A DNA stretch of 64,000 bases from Pedobacter fastidiosus (lineage in GTDB: Bacteria; Bacteroidota; Bacteroidia; Sphingobacteriales; Sphingobacteriaceae). Location: NCBI RefSeq assembly GCF_014306625.1, contig NZ_JACRYL010000011.1, positions 1 to 64,000 of the forward strand, written 5' to 3'. Position numbers and translations under genes: made by a program. Of this stretch, positions 19,849 to 29,001 are shown one piece after another. The first letter of the stretch is position 1, and each line of letters opens with the position of its first letter. Below the pieces are notes generated by a model. It ran no database searches, was not told where the DNA came from, and saw nothing but the letters and a program-made list of their open reading frames with translations.

Positions 19849-19856
19849 CAAATATA
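19849..19856 (-). promoter_or_regulatory. candidate -7 box of pyrR-pyrB
   Basis: TATATTTG on the minus strand fits TAnnTTTG and lies 16 bp before the chosen pyrR ATG, giving a leader of about 10 nt. It overlaps the alternative TTG start, which argues against that start. No good -33 box is visible. Confidence 0.35.
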
Positions 19857-19993
19857 TAAAAATGTTTCAAGGTTGGAAAGTTGCAGGCAGATTGTTTTAT
19901 TATTTCAACGCTAAATCGTTCTGTTACAACATTAAATTGTTTGTTTTTTAAACTTTATTAGAAAAGCAGGTTCCAGTTTACATCGGAAAAATG

Positions 19994-20066
19994 AATCCGG
20001 CTTTCCGCTTTACTTCGTAGGCAACCATGAAGGTTACCACTGCGTGTTCGCTTCAATCCGGTTTAA
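19994..20066 (-). repeat. dispersed hairpin element, copy A
   Basis: This intergenic element, read on the minus strand, begins TAAACCGGATTGAAGCG and ends AAAGCGGAAAGCCGGATT, with a central hairpin GGCAACC (20020-20026) / GGTTACC (20032-20038), one C-A mismatch and loop ATGAA. Its flanks and layout match copies at 29243, 55645 and 55768, although the stem sequence differs. Confidence 0.6.
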
Positions 20067-20084
20067 ATGGCCTGTTTTGTATTT

Positions 20085-20930
20085 CTATTTGTCTGCTAAC
20101 GGCATATACTCAACCATCTGATCTAATGCAATTAAGGCTAAAAGCTTTTCGTTAATCCTGCTGGTAATTTCATTTTTTCCATCGCCAATTAACTTTCCAT
20201 CCACTTTATAAATGGGAAATGCATTTTTTGTAGAACTGCTTATAAAGGCTTCTTTGGCATTATATACTTCAGCTAAAGTAAAATCTCTTTCCGCAAAAGT
20301 GTGATTTGGAAGATCTAAGCTCAAAATTTTACTTCGGGTAATTCCATTTAAAATTTCGTTTTTGGCCGTTATAATTTCGCTATCGGTAATTATGAAAAAA
20401 TTTGCTCTCGGGCATTCTCTCACTAAGCCATTATTATGATATAGAAGATCATCTGCATGGTTTTCCCTTACAAATTTCTGCAAGCGAATGGCCTGTAAAT
20501 AATCAATGGTTTTTACGTGAGGAAGTTGGCGCTGATGATTGTAGCTCACCAGGGCTATTCCTTGTTCGGGTAAAATTTCATTGATGTCTAAGGGTGTTTG
20601 AATAATCACCAAGTTAGGTTTAATCATGGTATAGCCATCTTCAGAATAACCTCCAGTAAGAATAATTTTTATCCCCGAATTTGGAATATCGTTCTTCTCT
20701 ATTAGTTTCTGAATTGAATTACGAAGTTGCTCTCTATTTAGCTCAACCTCTAGATTCATTTCTCGGGCAGAATTATAAAAACGATCTAAATAATTCTCAA
20801 TAAATATTGGTTTATTGTTAATCGTTTTTAGAAAATCGAAAATGCCATAACCTCTTTGAATGGATAAATCAGAAACCGATATTTTGGCATCTTCTTTTAA
20901 ATATAACTCGTTATTAATGGAAATATACAT
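20085..20930 (-). CDS. class IV (branched-chain/D-amino-acid type) aminotransferase
   Basis: It is a PLP-dependent transaminase of the fold IV family, which includes branched-chain aminotransferase, D-amino-acid transaminase and aminodeoxychorismate lyase. Family signs are the N-terminal SIQRGYGIFDFLK segment, the likely PLP lysine in HVKTIDYLQAI, and NGLVRECPRANFFII followed by LNGITRSKIL. The 281 residues are normal. Which substrate it uses cannot be decided; an aminodeoxychorismate lyase (PabC) role is possible because a pabB-like gene lies elsewhere in the window and no pabC is seen, but this is inference. It is a single gene, preceded by an AT-rich gap. Confidence 0.85.
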   Translation of the reverse strand: MYISINNELYLKEDAKISVSDLSIQRGYGIFDFLKTINNKPIFIENYLDRFYNSAREMNLEVELNREQLRNSIQKLIEKNDIPNSGIKIILTGGYSEDGYTMIKPNLVIIQTPLDINEILPEQGIALVSYNHQRQLPHVKTIDYLQAIRLQKFVRENHADDLLYHNNGLVRECPRANFFIITDSEIITAKNEILNGITRSKILSLDLPNHTFAERDFTLAEVYNAKEAFISSSTKNAFPIYKVDGKLIGDGKNEITSRINEKLLALIALDQMVEYMPLADK

Positions 20931-21058
20931 GCTTATTGGGCTTTAATAAGTTGAGCTAATGTACAGGAATATTCATTTTATTGCCAATAAATCTCGTTAA
21001 GAATATTAATAATACACAAATCTGATTTTTATTAAAGCTTAAATATCTAACTTTATTT

Positions 21059-21457
21059 ATGGCTCAACCTGTAATCTTCTTTGATGGTGTTTGCAACCTT
21101 TGCAATGCATCGGTTCAGTTTGTTATTGAGCATGATCATGAAAATCTTTTCAAGTTTACAGCTTTACAGAGCGCTTATGCAAAAGAGGTGTTGCCACAAT
21201 TTAATGTCGATCCGGAAAAGTTAAACTCTATTTTGCTTTTAGAAAATGGAATCCTCTATACAAAATCATCTTCAGCATTGCGAGTTGCCAAAAAGCTGAA
21301 TGGACTTTGGCCTTTACTTTTTGGGTTTATCATTATCCCGAAGTTTATTCGCGATTGGTTTTACGATATCATCGCCAAAAACAGGTACAAATGGTGGGGT
21401 AAACAGGAGAGTTGTTGGGTACCAACACCCGATTTAAAAAGTAAGTTTTATTTGTAA
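21059..21457 (+). CDS. DCC-family thiol-disulfide oxidoreductase (DUF393)
   Basis: A small protein of 132 residues with the family signature FFDGVCNLCNASVQFVIEHD (6-25), where the Cys-X2-Cys pair suggests a thioredoxin-like redox function. A hydrophobic stretch LWPLLFGFIIIPKFIRDWFYD near 82-102 may touch the membrane, and YKWWGKQESCW near the end is typical of the family. The physiological partner is unknown. The gene is monocistronic and convergent with a small membrane-protein gene. Confidence 0.88.
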   Translation: MAQPVIFFDGVCNLCNASVQFVIEHDHENLFKFTALQSAYAKEVLPQFNVDPEKLNSILLLENGILYTKSSSALRVAKKLNGLWPLLFGFIIIPKFIRDWFYDIIAKNRYKWWGKQESCWVPTPDLKSKFYL

Positions 21458-21470
21458 ATCTAATTTAAGG

Positions 21471-21665
21471 TTACTTAATTTTTCTGCTTGAGATCCAAAG
21501 CCAAAGTGTTAAAATAATTAATGGAACAGTTATGCTGAGCGCCGTTAATTCTAATTGGTTTCTTTGGCTTACAATATCAGCATCAGTTGAAGTGAAGATA
21601 TAAACAGTTTCCTTAATTGCAAAAATGGTTATTACAGTACACAGAACGGCTAGAATTTTACGCAT
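21471..21665 (-). CDS. small two-helix membrane protein, unknown
   Basis: A 64-residue frame with two predicted membrane helices: about 4-25 (ILAVLCTVITIFAIKETVYIF) and 41-59 (LTALSITVPLIILTLWLWI), with basic ends RKILA and SSRKIK. I do not recognise a family. The helix layout and the ATG start suggest a real gene, but at this length the evidence is limited. Confidence 0.55.
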   Translation of the reverse strand: MRKILAVLCTVITIFAIKETVYIFTSTDADIVSQRNQLELTALSITVPLIILTLWLWISSRKIK

Positions 21666-21765
21666 GTTTTAAGTTTGCAACAAAGATTGGATTATTTTGT
21701 GAGAACGCAAGTAACAAAAAAGCCAGCTGGAGTTCTCCAACTGACTTAATCTAACCAAATAAATA

Positions 21766-22140
21766 TTATTCTGCAATTTTAACGGGCTCGAGATCTTCGA
21801 GTTCCTCGGTAGTAAAAAGTCTATAATGTATTTTAAATGTTTTTTGTAATGGCGTTTCTAACGAGAAACCACCAACACCGAAGCCATCTAAAACATCTAA
21901 ATTAAAATGCGAAAATTTCCAGTATTCAAATAAATCTCTATCTACCCAAAATTCACAACCCTCAACTTCTCCAAGGCAAACATCACGCATTCTTAAGTAA
22001 TAGCCTCCTTTTTCAAAACACTGAGGTTGTGTGCCTTCGCAACATCCACCGGCTTGATAGAACATTAATTCGCCATGTTTTTCTTTAAGAATAGCAATTA
22101 ATTCCTTTGCTTTTTCGGTGCTATCAATTCTAATGATCAT
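21766..22140 (-). CDS. DUF779 protein, aldehyde dehydrogenase partner
   Basis: 124 residues with the cysteine-rich segment YQAGGCCEGTQPQCFEKGG (28-46) and CEFWVDRDLFEYWKFSHFNLDV, both characteristic of DUF779. Members are repeatedly found beside aldehyde dehydrogenases, as here (113 bp downstream of the dehydrogenase gene). The biochemical role is not known to me; a metal or redox role is suggested by the cysteines. It is probably transcribed with the dehydrogenase under the divergent AraC regulator. Confidence 0.85.
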   Translation of the reverse strand: MIIRIDSTEKAKELIAILKEKHGELMFYQAGGCCEGTQPQCFEKGGYYLRMRDVCLGEVEGCEFWVDRDLFEYWKFSHFNLDVLDGFGVGGFSLETPLQKTFKIHYRLFTTEELEDLEPVKIAE

Positions 22141-22253
22141 GTTTCGGATTTTAATTAAAATAGGTAATTTCCATCAGATTGAAATAAAATCGCAGATTAA
22201 TTTGATGAACCTGCGATTGCTTAACAATAGGATTAGAATTAAAATAAGTTTAA

Positions 22254-23759
22254 CTAAAAGAAACCTAATTTGTTTTTGTCGTAAGAGATTAACATATTTT
22301 TGGTTTGGCGATAGTGGCCAAGCATCATTTTATGGTTTTCTCTACCGACACCAGATTGTTTGTAACCACCAAAAGGAGCTCCGGCAGGATAAGAGTGATA
22401 TTGGTTTACCCAAACTCGCCCAGCTTGAATGGCTCTTGGAACTTGATAAAGCTCATGAGCGTCACGAGTCCAAACACCAGCACCTAAGCCATATAATGTG
22501 TCGTTAGCAATTTCGATAGCTTCTTCAACGGTTTTAAATGTGGTAACTGCCAATACCGGACCGAAAATTTCTTCCTGAAAAATCCTCATTTTATTATGGC
22601 CTTTAAAAATGGTTGGTTTAATATAATAACCAGTTTCTAAATCGCCTTCTAATTTATTTACATCGCCACCAGTTAAAAGCTCGGCGCCTTCTTCTTTACC
22701 TAACTTAATGTATTGCGCTATTTTTTCATATTGAATTTTCGATGCCTGAGCGCCCATCATTACGGTTCTATCTAATGGGTTACCAATTTTTATAGCTTCA
22801 GTTCGTTCAATTACCTTGGCAATAAACCTTTCGTAAATGTCTTCTTGAATCAATAATCTAGATGGCGCAGTACAAATTTCACCTTGGTTTAAAGCAAACA
22901 TTACAGCACCTTCAACGGCTTTATCCAAAAAGGCATCATCATGATCCATTACCGAGCTGAAGAAAACATTTGGAGATTTTCCGCCTAATTCTAGCGTTAC
23001 TGGAATAATATTTTCAGTTGCATATTGCATCACTAGTCTTCCAGTCGGGGTAGAGCCAGTAAATGCTGCTTTCGAAATTTTAGGATTGGTAACTAATGCT
23101 CTTCCAAGCTCTGCACCAAAGCCATTTACTACATTGATTACACCTGGAGGAAGGAGATCTCCGATTAGTTCCATTAAAATCATAATAGAAACTGGAGTGC
23201 TTTCAGCAGGTTTTAGCACTACACAATTACCTGCAGCCAATGCCGGAGCTAATTTCCAAATGCCCATTAACAAAGGGAAATTCCATGGAATAATTTGAGC
23301 CACAACACCAATAGGTTCGTGTACAATTAGCGAAACTGTATTTTGATCCAGCTCAGAGAGAGAGCCTTCTTCAGCACGGATAACGCCTGCAAAATATCTA
23401 AAATGGTCAATCCCTAAAGGTAAATCTGCGGCAAGCGTTTCTCTAACGGCTTTGCCATTATCAATTGTTTCTACAGTAGCCAGATATTCTAAATTATCTT
23501 CCATCCGTTGGGCAATTTTATTTAGAATAATGCTTCTTTCAGTTGAAGATGTTTTGCTCCAAGTTTTAAAAGCTTCATAGGCGGCATCAACAGCAAGTTC
23601 TAAATCTTCTTTTGTAGAATGTGCGGCTTTAGTGAAAACTTTTCCATCTATTGGCGAAATATTATCAAAATATGCGCCTTTTACCGGAGCTACAAATTTG
23701 CCTCCTATGTAATTATCATAATGGGTTTTGAATGCTGGTTTTTGAATTAAATTGCTCAT
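22254..23759 (-). CDS. NAD-dependent aldehyde dehydrogenase (AldB/ExaC-like)
   Basis: It oxidises aldehydes, probably acetaldehyde or similar short chains, to acids with NAD(P). The fold signatures are intact: [20 protein letters not shown], the catalytic Glu in [13 protein letters not shown], the catalytic Cys in [11 protein letters not shown], and the C-terminal [11 protein letters not shown] and [13 protein letters not shown] blocks. The 501 residues are normal. It is followed by the DUF779 gene, and an AraC-type regulator is divergently encoded 160 bp away, a layout that suggests inducible aldehyde detoxification or alcohol use. Confidence 0.95.
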   Translation of the reverse strand: MSNLIQKPAFKTHYDNYIGGKFVAPVKGAYFDNISPIDGKVFTKAAHSTKEDLELAVDAAYEAFKTWSKTSSTERSIILNKIAQRMEDNLEYLATVETIDNGKAVRETLAADLPLGIDHFRYFAGVIRAEEGSLSELDQNTVSLIVHEPIGVVAQIIPWNFPLLMGIWKLAPALAAGNCVVLKPAESTPVSIMILMELIGDLLPPGVINVVNGFGAELGRALVTNPKISKAAFTGSTPTGRLVMQYATENIIPVTLELGGKSPNVFFSSVMDHDDAFLDKAVEGAVMFALNQGEICTAPSRLLIQEDIYERFIAKVIERTEAIKIGNPLDRTVMMGAQASKIQYEKIAQYIKLGKEEGAELLTGGDVNKLEGDLETGYYIKPTIFKGHNKMRIFQEEIFGPVLAVTTFKTVEEAIEIANDTLYGLGAGVWTRDAHELYQVPRAIQAGRVWVNQYHSYPAGAPFGGYKQSGVGRENHKMMLGHYRQTKNMLISYDKNKLGFF

Positions 23760-23780
23760 GATTTATATAATTTGGTTATA

Positions 23781-23843
23781 CAAACCTAATGGCAAAGCCT
23801 AGCGGATAGATAGTATAATCGTAGCATTTGGTAGCATTATCGT
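23781..23843. promoter_or_regulatory. candidate AraC-type operator and dehydrogenase promoter
   Basis: A minus-strand -7 box TAGGTTTG (23781-23788) lies 21 bp before the dehydrogenase ATG. Upstream of it, GTAGCATT occurs at 23821 and 23831, exactly 10 bp apart, and ATAATCGT/ATTATCGT occur at 23815 and 23836, 21 bp apart. Such helically phased direct repeats are typical of AraC-family binding sites. On the other side, a plus-strand TATATTTG (23875-23882) could serve the regulator gene. Confidence 0.5.
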
Positions 23844-23919
23844 TTCAGGGTATGTAACCTTATTGAAATACTTTTATATTTGAGTATTAGGTAAATATCT
23901 CTAACCAAATCTTTTTGAT

Positions 23920-24843
23920 ATGCAACATACATTGGATCAGGTAAATCTTAGCAATTCGAAAAGTTTGCAAACACTCGTCGAAAATAGAACATCATACACT
24001 TTGGAGCGTTGCGAACTAAATGTTTTTGAAACCTATACCGAATCTTATAAAGTTCCACTTACATTCAATGATTTTGTAATTACCAGCATGTTGAGGGGTA
24101 AGAAGGTAATGCATTTGTTTGATAAAAAAGGCTTTGATTATTTTCCTGGTCAAACCGTTATCGTTCCACCAGCTATAACGATGGAGATTGATTTCCCGGA
24201 AGCTACAAATCTTAATCCCACTCAATGTATTGCATTGGCTATAGATCAAGAGCAGATAAAAAAGACGATTACTTATTTAAATGAATTTTTCCCGAAGGAG
24301 GGAAGTAATGAAAAATGGTTGCTAAATTATGATGAGTACCATTTTTATAATAATGAAGAGATTGCTTATCTCATTAATAAAGTAATTAGAATTTGCTCCG
24401 AAAGAACGAAGGAAAAGGATGTTTTGGCCGATTTAACTTTGAAAGAACTGTTGGTGAGAATTATGCAAACGCAGAATTTGAAAACCATAAGTGATGATGG
24501 CTATAACCTTAATCAAAATCCTTTAGCATTTGTATTAAGCTACATTAAAGCAAACCTGAACGAAAAGATTAGCATCAATAATTTAAGTGATAAAGCCTGC
24601 ATGAGCAAGGCAACGTTTTATAGGCTTTTTAAAAGAGAATTGGGCATTAGTCCAAATGATTTTATTCTTTCAGAGAAAATCGCGAAAGCAAAAATCCTGT
24701 TATCTCAACCAACCGCTAAAGTCGCATCAATAAGTTACGAGCTCGGATTTAGTGATGCAAACTATTTTATTCGTGCCTTTAAAAAGATTGTTGGAATTAC
24801 ACCGGGTGCTTATCAAAGCCAGGTAGTTCATACTATTCACTAG
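23920..24843 (+). CDS. AraC-family transcriptional regulator
   Basis: 307 residues. The N-terminal part (to about 195) contains the ligand-domain-like stretch DYFPGQTVIVPPAITMEIDFPEA. The C-terminal AraC DNA-binding domain (about 205-302) has two helix-turn-helix units, ISINNLSDKACMSKATFYRLFKRE and VASISYELGFSDANYFIRAFKKIVG. It is divergent from the aldehyde dehydrogenase gene and probably activates it in response to an aldehyde or alcohol. Its 3' end overlaps the convergent hexosaminidase gene by 11 bp. Confidence 0.92.
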   Translation: MQHTLDQVNLSNSKSLQTLVENRTSYTLERCELNVFETYTESYKVPLTFNDFVITSMLRGKKVMHLFDKKGFDYFPGQTVIVPPAITMEIDFPEATNLNPTQCIALAIDQEQIKKTITYLNEFFPKEGSNEKWLLNYDEYHFYNNEEIAYLINKVIRICSERTKEKDVLADLTLKELLVRIMQTQNLKTISDDGYNLNQNPLAFVLSYIKANLNEKISINNLSDKACMSKATFYRLFKRELGISPNDFILSEKIAKAKILLSQPTAKVASISYELGFSDANYFIRAFKKIVGITPGAYQSQVVHTIH

Positions 24844-26509
24844 TAATTAAGTACCTTTTACTGTAGGTAATTCCCATTAAATCGTAACGTTTAAACTGAG
24901 TTTTTAAGCGCTTTAAAAAATCAGGATAATTGCGTTTCTCTTTCGGACTCCATAAAATTTCGCTTAGTGCATCTAATCTTGGGAAGAGCATATATTCTGC
25001 TTTTGCAGGATTTGTAATGTATTCGCTCCACAAACAGCCTTGTGCTCCCCAAATATATTTTGCCTGCTCTGGGGTCAATTCTGCCGGCACTGGTTCATAA
25101 TTGTAAACATCTATTAATGGCGAAAATTTATTTGCTGTTAAGCTATCTTCTTTAACAAATTGAGCATGATTAAAGTACATTTTAATTTCTGGAGTCATGA
25201 TGGCTTTATGTTGAAGTTTAGCAGCATCTATTCCGCCTTTTTCCCCTTGCCAACTCATTACTACAGCGTTTGGAGCCAGTCCGCCTTGTAAAATTTCATT
25301 CCAACCAATTATGGTTTTGCCTTTGCTATTTACAAATTTTTCCATTCTGCGGATAAAATAACTTTGCAGTTCGCTTTCATCTTTGAGTCCATTTGCCTTC
25401 ATAATCTGTTGAGAAACCTCTGATTTTCTCCACCAAACTTTCGATCCTTCATCGCCACCAATATGTATATATTGCGAAGGGAACAGATTCATTACCTCGG
25501 TTAGTATATCTTCTAAAAATTGAAATGTTTTTTCTGATGGTTGTAAAACGTTATTGTATTTGTTCATCATTCCCCAAGTTTCTGCAACTTCATATTTTTT
25601 ATCGGGTTCGGTTCCCAATTCTGGATAAGCAGCCAAAATTGCCATGCTGTGAGCAGGCATTTCGATTTCTGGAATAATGGTGATGTATTTTTTAGACGCA
25701 TAATTAATCACATCTTTAATTTGTTCTTGAGTGTAAAAACCACCATATCGAATGCCATCGGTTTTAATTACCGCATCTTTAGGGGTAATTTTAATTTCTT
25801 TGGGTAGTATTTGGTATTTTATGTTTTCATTGCCTTTTCCTGGCCATAAACCAATAATACTGCCATTACGCCAAGCGCCGATCTCTGCAAGTTTCGGATA
25901 TTTCTTAATTTCAATTCTCCAGCCATGGTCATCAGTTAAATGCCAGTGGAAGTAATTCATTTTATGAAGCGCTAAATAATCGATGTACTGCTTAACAAAA
26001 GCAACGTCAAAAAAATGGCGACTTACATCAAGATGCATTCCGCGGTAATCGAAGCGAGGATAATCGGTTATATTAACTGATGGAACTTGCACGGGAAAAG
26101 CTTTACGAGAGTAGGGTAAAAGCTGAATTAAAGTTTGGATGCCGTAAAATATTCCTTTTGAGGATGAAGATAGAATTTGAATTTGTTTATTGTCTGAAGT
26201 TAATTCATAATAATCTGGTTTTGTGGTCTTAACATTACTTATACCCAGTTTAATAATGTTTGATACTTTGTTGGATGTTGAATCTCTTGTAATCGTAATT
26301 CCATAATATTTTGATAGATAATCCTGTAGATAGGAGATACTATTTATTAAGGAATCTGGTGCAATAATTTGCGTTCTGTTATCTATTTTGAAGGGTGATG
26401 TTTTCGGGTTTATTTCCAATTTTACAGGCTGTGGAATAATATTTACTTCTTGAGCAGACAGATTTAAGCAAAAAGCAATTGATAAAAATAGAAAGATAAT
26501 TTTTTTCAT
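24833..26509 (-). CDS. beta-N-acetylhexosaminidase, GH20, exported
   Basis: It cleaves terminal N-acetylglucosamine or N-acetylgalactosamine from glycans by substrate-assisted catalysis, probably in the periplasm or at the cell surface. A signal peptide is clear (MKKIIFLFLSIAFCLNLSAQE). An N-terminal GH20b-like domain (about 22-150) precedes the catalytic barrel, which has FDYRGMHLDVSRHF, HWHLTDDHGWRIEIKKYP and the acid-base pair Asp-Glu in HIGGDEGSKVWW. The 558 residues fit a single-domain bacterial enzyme. It is monocistronic and overlaps araC tail to tail by 11 bp. Confidence 0.93.
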   Translation of the reverse strand: MKKIIFLFLSIAFCLNLSAQEVNIIPQPVKLEINPKTSPFKIDNRTQIIAPDSLINSISYLQDYLSKYYGITITRDSTSNKVSNIIKLGISNVKTTKPDYYELTSDNKQIQILSSSSKGIFYGIQTLIQLLPYSRKAFPVQVPSVNITDYPRFDYRGMHLDVSRHFFDVAFVKQYIDYLALHKMNYFHWHLTDDHGWRIEIKKYPKLAEIGAWRNGSIIGLWPGKGNENIKYQILPKEIKITPKDAVIKTDGIRYGGFYTQEQIKDVINYASKKYITIIPEIEMPAHSMAILAAYPELGTEPDKKYEVAETWGMMNKYNNVLQPSEKTFQFLEDILTEVMNLFPSQYIHIGGDEGSKVWWRKSEVSQQIMKANGLKDESELQSYFIRRMEKFVNSKGKTIIGWNEILQGGLAPNAVVMSWQGEKGGIDAAKLQHKAIMTPEIKMYFNHAQFVKEDSLTANKFSPLIDVYNYEPVPAELTPEQAKYIWGAQGCLWSEYITNPAKAEYMLFPRLDALSEILWSPKEKRNYPDFLKRLKTQFKRYDLMGITYSKRYLITSE

Positions 26510-26590
26510 AGTAAGGCGATTTTCCTTTTCAAAAGTAATAATTATAGAGGGATGAAAGCGAAAGGTAGGGTAGAACGAATTATAGATGTT

Positions 26591-26630
26591 ACATAAACCC
26601 GATGGGAAGAAAATCCTTCTTGATGTAGCA
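26591..26630 (+). repeat. possible fragment of the dispersed hairpin element
   Basis: ATAAACCCGATGGGA near 26593-26607 is very close to the conserved start of the dispersed hairpin element, and a CCTTCTTG follows. The far end (AAAGCGGGACT) is missing, so this may be a degenerate or truncated copy. It sits just before a large palindrome. Confidence 0.3.
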
Positions 26631-26646
26631 ACCCTGAATATTCTGA

Positions 26647-26704
26647 CATGCTGAGGTACGAAGCATCTGCAACCGATGAAACAGATGCTTCGTGCCTCAG
26701 CATG
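26647..26704. repeat. 58-bp intergenic palindrome
   Basis: Arms 26647-26669 and 26682-26704 (CATGCTGAGG...AGCATCTG) are inverted copies of 23 bp with one difference that still allows a G-U pair. The loop is 12 nt. It resembles REP/BIME-type elements. A frame of 60 codons through it is not credible as a gene. Confidence 0.85.
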
Positions 26705-26776
26705 ACAATCGCCAAAAAGATTAAACGAACAGCGGGGCAGGAGTTAACGATTATTGCTTGCTTTCGTTTTCAAAAA

Positions 26777-26961
26777 CCTCACCCTGTTAAAGCAAGTGCC
26801 AAGGCTTATTGCTACAATCCCTCTCCTTAAAGAGAGGGGTTTATGGGTAGAAGCTATAACCTAATATTGATAAGGGTTCAAATCACAATCTCTTGTTTCC
26901 CTCTCTTCCGGAGAGGGACTACCACTAAAAAACATAAACCACAAACATTCATAGGGTGAGG
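26777..26961. repeat. composite palindromic element with CCTCACCCT ends
   Basis: The element is bounded by CCTCACCCT (26777-26785) and the inverted AGGGTGAGG (26953-26961). It contains two hairpins: CCCTCTCC/GAGAGGGG near 26819-26840 and CCCTCTC/GAGAGGG near 26899-26918. It has the build of a small non-coding palindromic repeat. No coding sequence is seen. Confidence 0.6.
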
Positions 26962-26962
26962 C

Positions 26963-27000
26963 AAAAAAAAACGCCCCCCCGATTTAACGGGAAGGCGTTT
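26963..27000 (-). terminator. rpsA terminator
   Basis: AAACGCC and GGCGTTT pair around CCCG/CGGG, and the minus-strand copy ends in a run of at least eight T. It lies 21 bp after the rpsA stop codon. Confidence 0.88.
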
Positions 27001-27021
27001 AATATATTTAGTTAAAAAGAA

Positions 27022-28956
27022 CTAGCCTTTTTTAGCTTTGCTTTCTTCGCCTTCTAATTGCGATTTCAATTGAGCCAATACGTCTAAATCTCCTAAAGTA
27101 GATTTCTCTACAGAATCTTTAACTTTTTTAACTGCTGTAATAGATGCTTTCGCTTCTTTTTTCTTAGCATTTCTTTCTTCTGCTACAGCTTCAGCTTTAA
27201 CTTCTTCCCAAATACGAGCGTGAGAAACAACGATGCGTTTAGCTTCTTTGTTAAACTCGATGATTTTGAAATCGTTAGTTTCTTCAGCTTTAACCGAAGT
27301 ACCATCTTCTTTAACCATGTGTTTAGTTGGTACGAAACCTTCTACACCATATGGTAAAGCAATAACAGCACCTTTATCAGTTACCTTAACAACAGTACCT
27401 TGGTGAACCGAATCTAAAGTGAAGATCGTTTCGAAAGTATCCCAAGGGTTTTCTTCTAATTGTTTGTGACCTAAGCTTAATTTACGGTTATCAACGTCTA
27501 ATTCTAAAACAACAACATCTAATACATCACCAACTTTAGTGAATTCGTTAGGGTGGTTTACTTTTTTAGACCAAGATAAATCAGAAATGTGGATTAAACC
27601 ATCGATACCTTCTTCAATTTCAACAAACACACCGAAGTTAGTCATGTTTTTAACTGTAGCTGTGTGCTTGCTTCCAACTGGGAATTTAGCAGCAACTTCT
27701 TGCCAAGGGTCGTTAGATAATTGTTTAATACCTAAGCTCATTTTGCGCTCGTCTCTATCTAAAGTTAAAACTTCAGCTTCGATCTCATCACCAACTTTTA
27801 AGAATTCTTGTGGATTTCTTAAGTTTTGCGACCAGCTCATTTCAGAAACATGGATTAAACCTTCAACACCTGGGATGATTTCTAAGAAAGCACCGTAATC
27901 TGCAACAGTTACGATTTTTCCTTTTACTTTAGAACCAACAGCTAAATTAGCATCTAAATTTTCCCAAGGGTGAGGAGTTAATTGTTTTAAACCTAAAGCG
28001 ATACGTTTTTTCTCATCATCGAAATCTAAAACAACCACGTTGATTTTTTCATCTAATGATAATACTTCTTTTGGATGCTCTATGCGGCCCCAAGAAATAT
28101 CAGTAATGTGAAGTAAACCATCAACACCACCTAAATCGATAAATACACCGAAATCTGTAATGTTTTTAACAGTACCTTCTAATACTTGTCCTTTTTCTAA
28201 TTTAGAAACGATTTCTACTTTTTGGCTTTCTAAATCGTCTTCAATTAACACTTTATGAGAAACAACTACGTTTTTAAACTCATGGTTAATTTTAACAACT
28301 TTAAATTCCATTGTTTTACCCACGTACACATCGTAATCGCGGATAGGTTTGATATCAATTTGAGAACCTGGTAAGAAAGCTTCAACGCCCATGATATCAA
28401 CAATTAAACCACCTTTAGTACGGCTCTTAACGAAACCGTTGATGATTCTATCATTTTCAAGAGCCTCGTTAATAGCTTCCCAAGATCTTTGAGTTTTTGC
28501 TCTTTTGCGAGAAAGGATCAATTGACCGTTAGCATCTTCTGGTGCTTCAACGAATACGTCAACTGAATCGCCGATTTTTAAATCTGGTGTATCACGGAAT
28601 TCTGAAGTAGAAACTAAACCGTCTGATTTAAAACCAACGTTTAATACTACATCTTTGTTGTTAATTGAAACAACGATACCGCTAATGATTTCACCTTTAG
28701 TGATTTGATTGAATGTTCCAGCATACATATCTTCAAACTTTTTACGGTCTGCATCATTGTAATTACCGAAAACTTTTTCATCTGCATCCCAATCGAAATC
28801 TTCGGTTGGTGTTGCTAATGATGATTTGATCGATTCGATCGAAACTGAATCAGCTTCAGATTCAATAGTTTCTTTTTCAGTCAGGCGTCCGCCTTCTCCC
28901 TGAAGTTCAGCTGTTTTAGCTGCTAATTCTTTTTCTGCTACTTGTTTTTTAGCCAT
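27022..28956 (-). CDS. rpsA: 30S ribosomal protein S1
   Basis: This is the mRNA-binding ribosomal protein of the small subunit. The 644 residues carry an acidic, lysine-rich N-terminal extension (1-85) and six S1 (OB-fold) domains starting at about 88, 173, 255, 340, 427 and 512, each with a motif of the type GVFVEIxxGxDGLIHISD. A charged tail rich in Lys, Glu and Ala ends the protein. The start is ATG at 28956. Unusually for this phylum an AAGGAG stretch lies upstream, about 12 nt from the ATG. A -7 box precedes the gene and a strong terminator follows it. Confidence 0.96.
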   Translation of the reverse strand: MAKKQVAEKELAAKTAELQGEGGRLTEKETIESEADSVSIESIKSSLATPTEDFDWDADEKVFGNYNDADRKKFEDMYAGTFNQITKGEIISGIVVSINNKDVVLNVGFKSDGLVSTSEFRDTPDLKIGDSVDVFVEAPEDANGQLILSRKRAKTQRSWEAINEALENDRIINGFVKSRTKGGLIVDIMGVEAFLPGSQIDIKPIRDYDVYVGKTMEFKVVKINHEFKNVVVSHKVLIEDDLESQKVEIVSKLEKGQVLEGTVKNITDFGVFIDLGGVDGLLHITDISWGRIEHPKEVLSLDEKINVVVLDFDDEKKRIALGLKQLTPHPWENLDANLAVGSKVKGKIVTVADYGAFLEIIPGVEGLIHVSEMSWSQNLRNPQEFLKVGDEIEAEVLTLDRDERKMSLGIKQLSNDPWQEVAAKFPVGSKHTATVKNMTNFGVFVEIEEGIDGLIHISDLSWSKKVNHPNEFTKVGDVLDVVVLELDVDNRKLSLGHKQLEENPWDTFETIFTLDSVHQGTVVKVTDKGAVIALPYGVEGFVPTKHMVKEDGTSVKAEETNDFKIIEFNKEAKRIVVSHARIWEEVKAEAVAEERNAKKKEAKASITAVKKVKDSVEKSTLGDLDVLAQLKSQLEGEESKAKKG

Positions 28957-28993
28957 TAATTAATTATCTCCTTTTTTCCCTATTTAGGGACTG

Positions 28994-29001
28994 CAAAGGT
29001 A
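28994..29001 (-). promoter_or_regulatory. candidate -7 box of rpsA
   Basis: TACCTTTG on the minus strand fits TAnnTTTG and lies 37 bp before the rpsA ATG. The same octamer precedes cmk and the fur-like gene. No clear -33 box was found. Apart from this, the dispersed element at 29243 and the toxin remnant, the 28957-29365 gap holds nothing I can support. Confidence 0.4.

Noticed and set aside
26648-26830. A 60-codon frame
   Set aside because: It lies across the palindrome and the next repeat; the protein is low-complexity and unsupported.
27539-27898. A 119-codon antisense frame in rpsA
   Set aside because: It mirrors the repeated S1 domains of the real gene.
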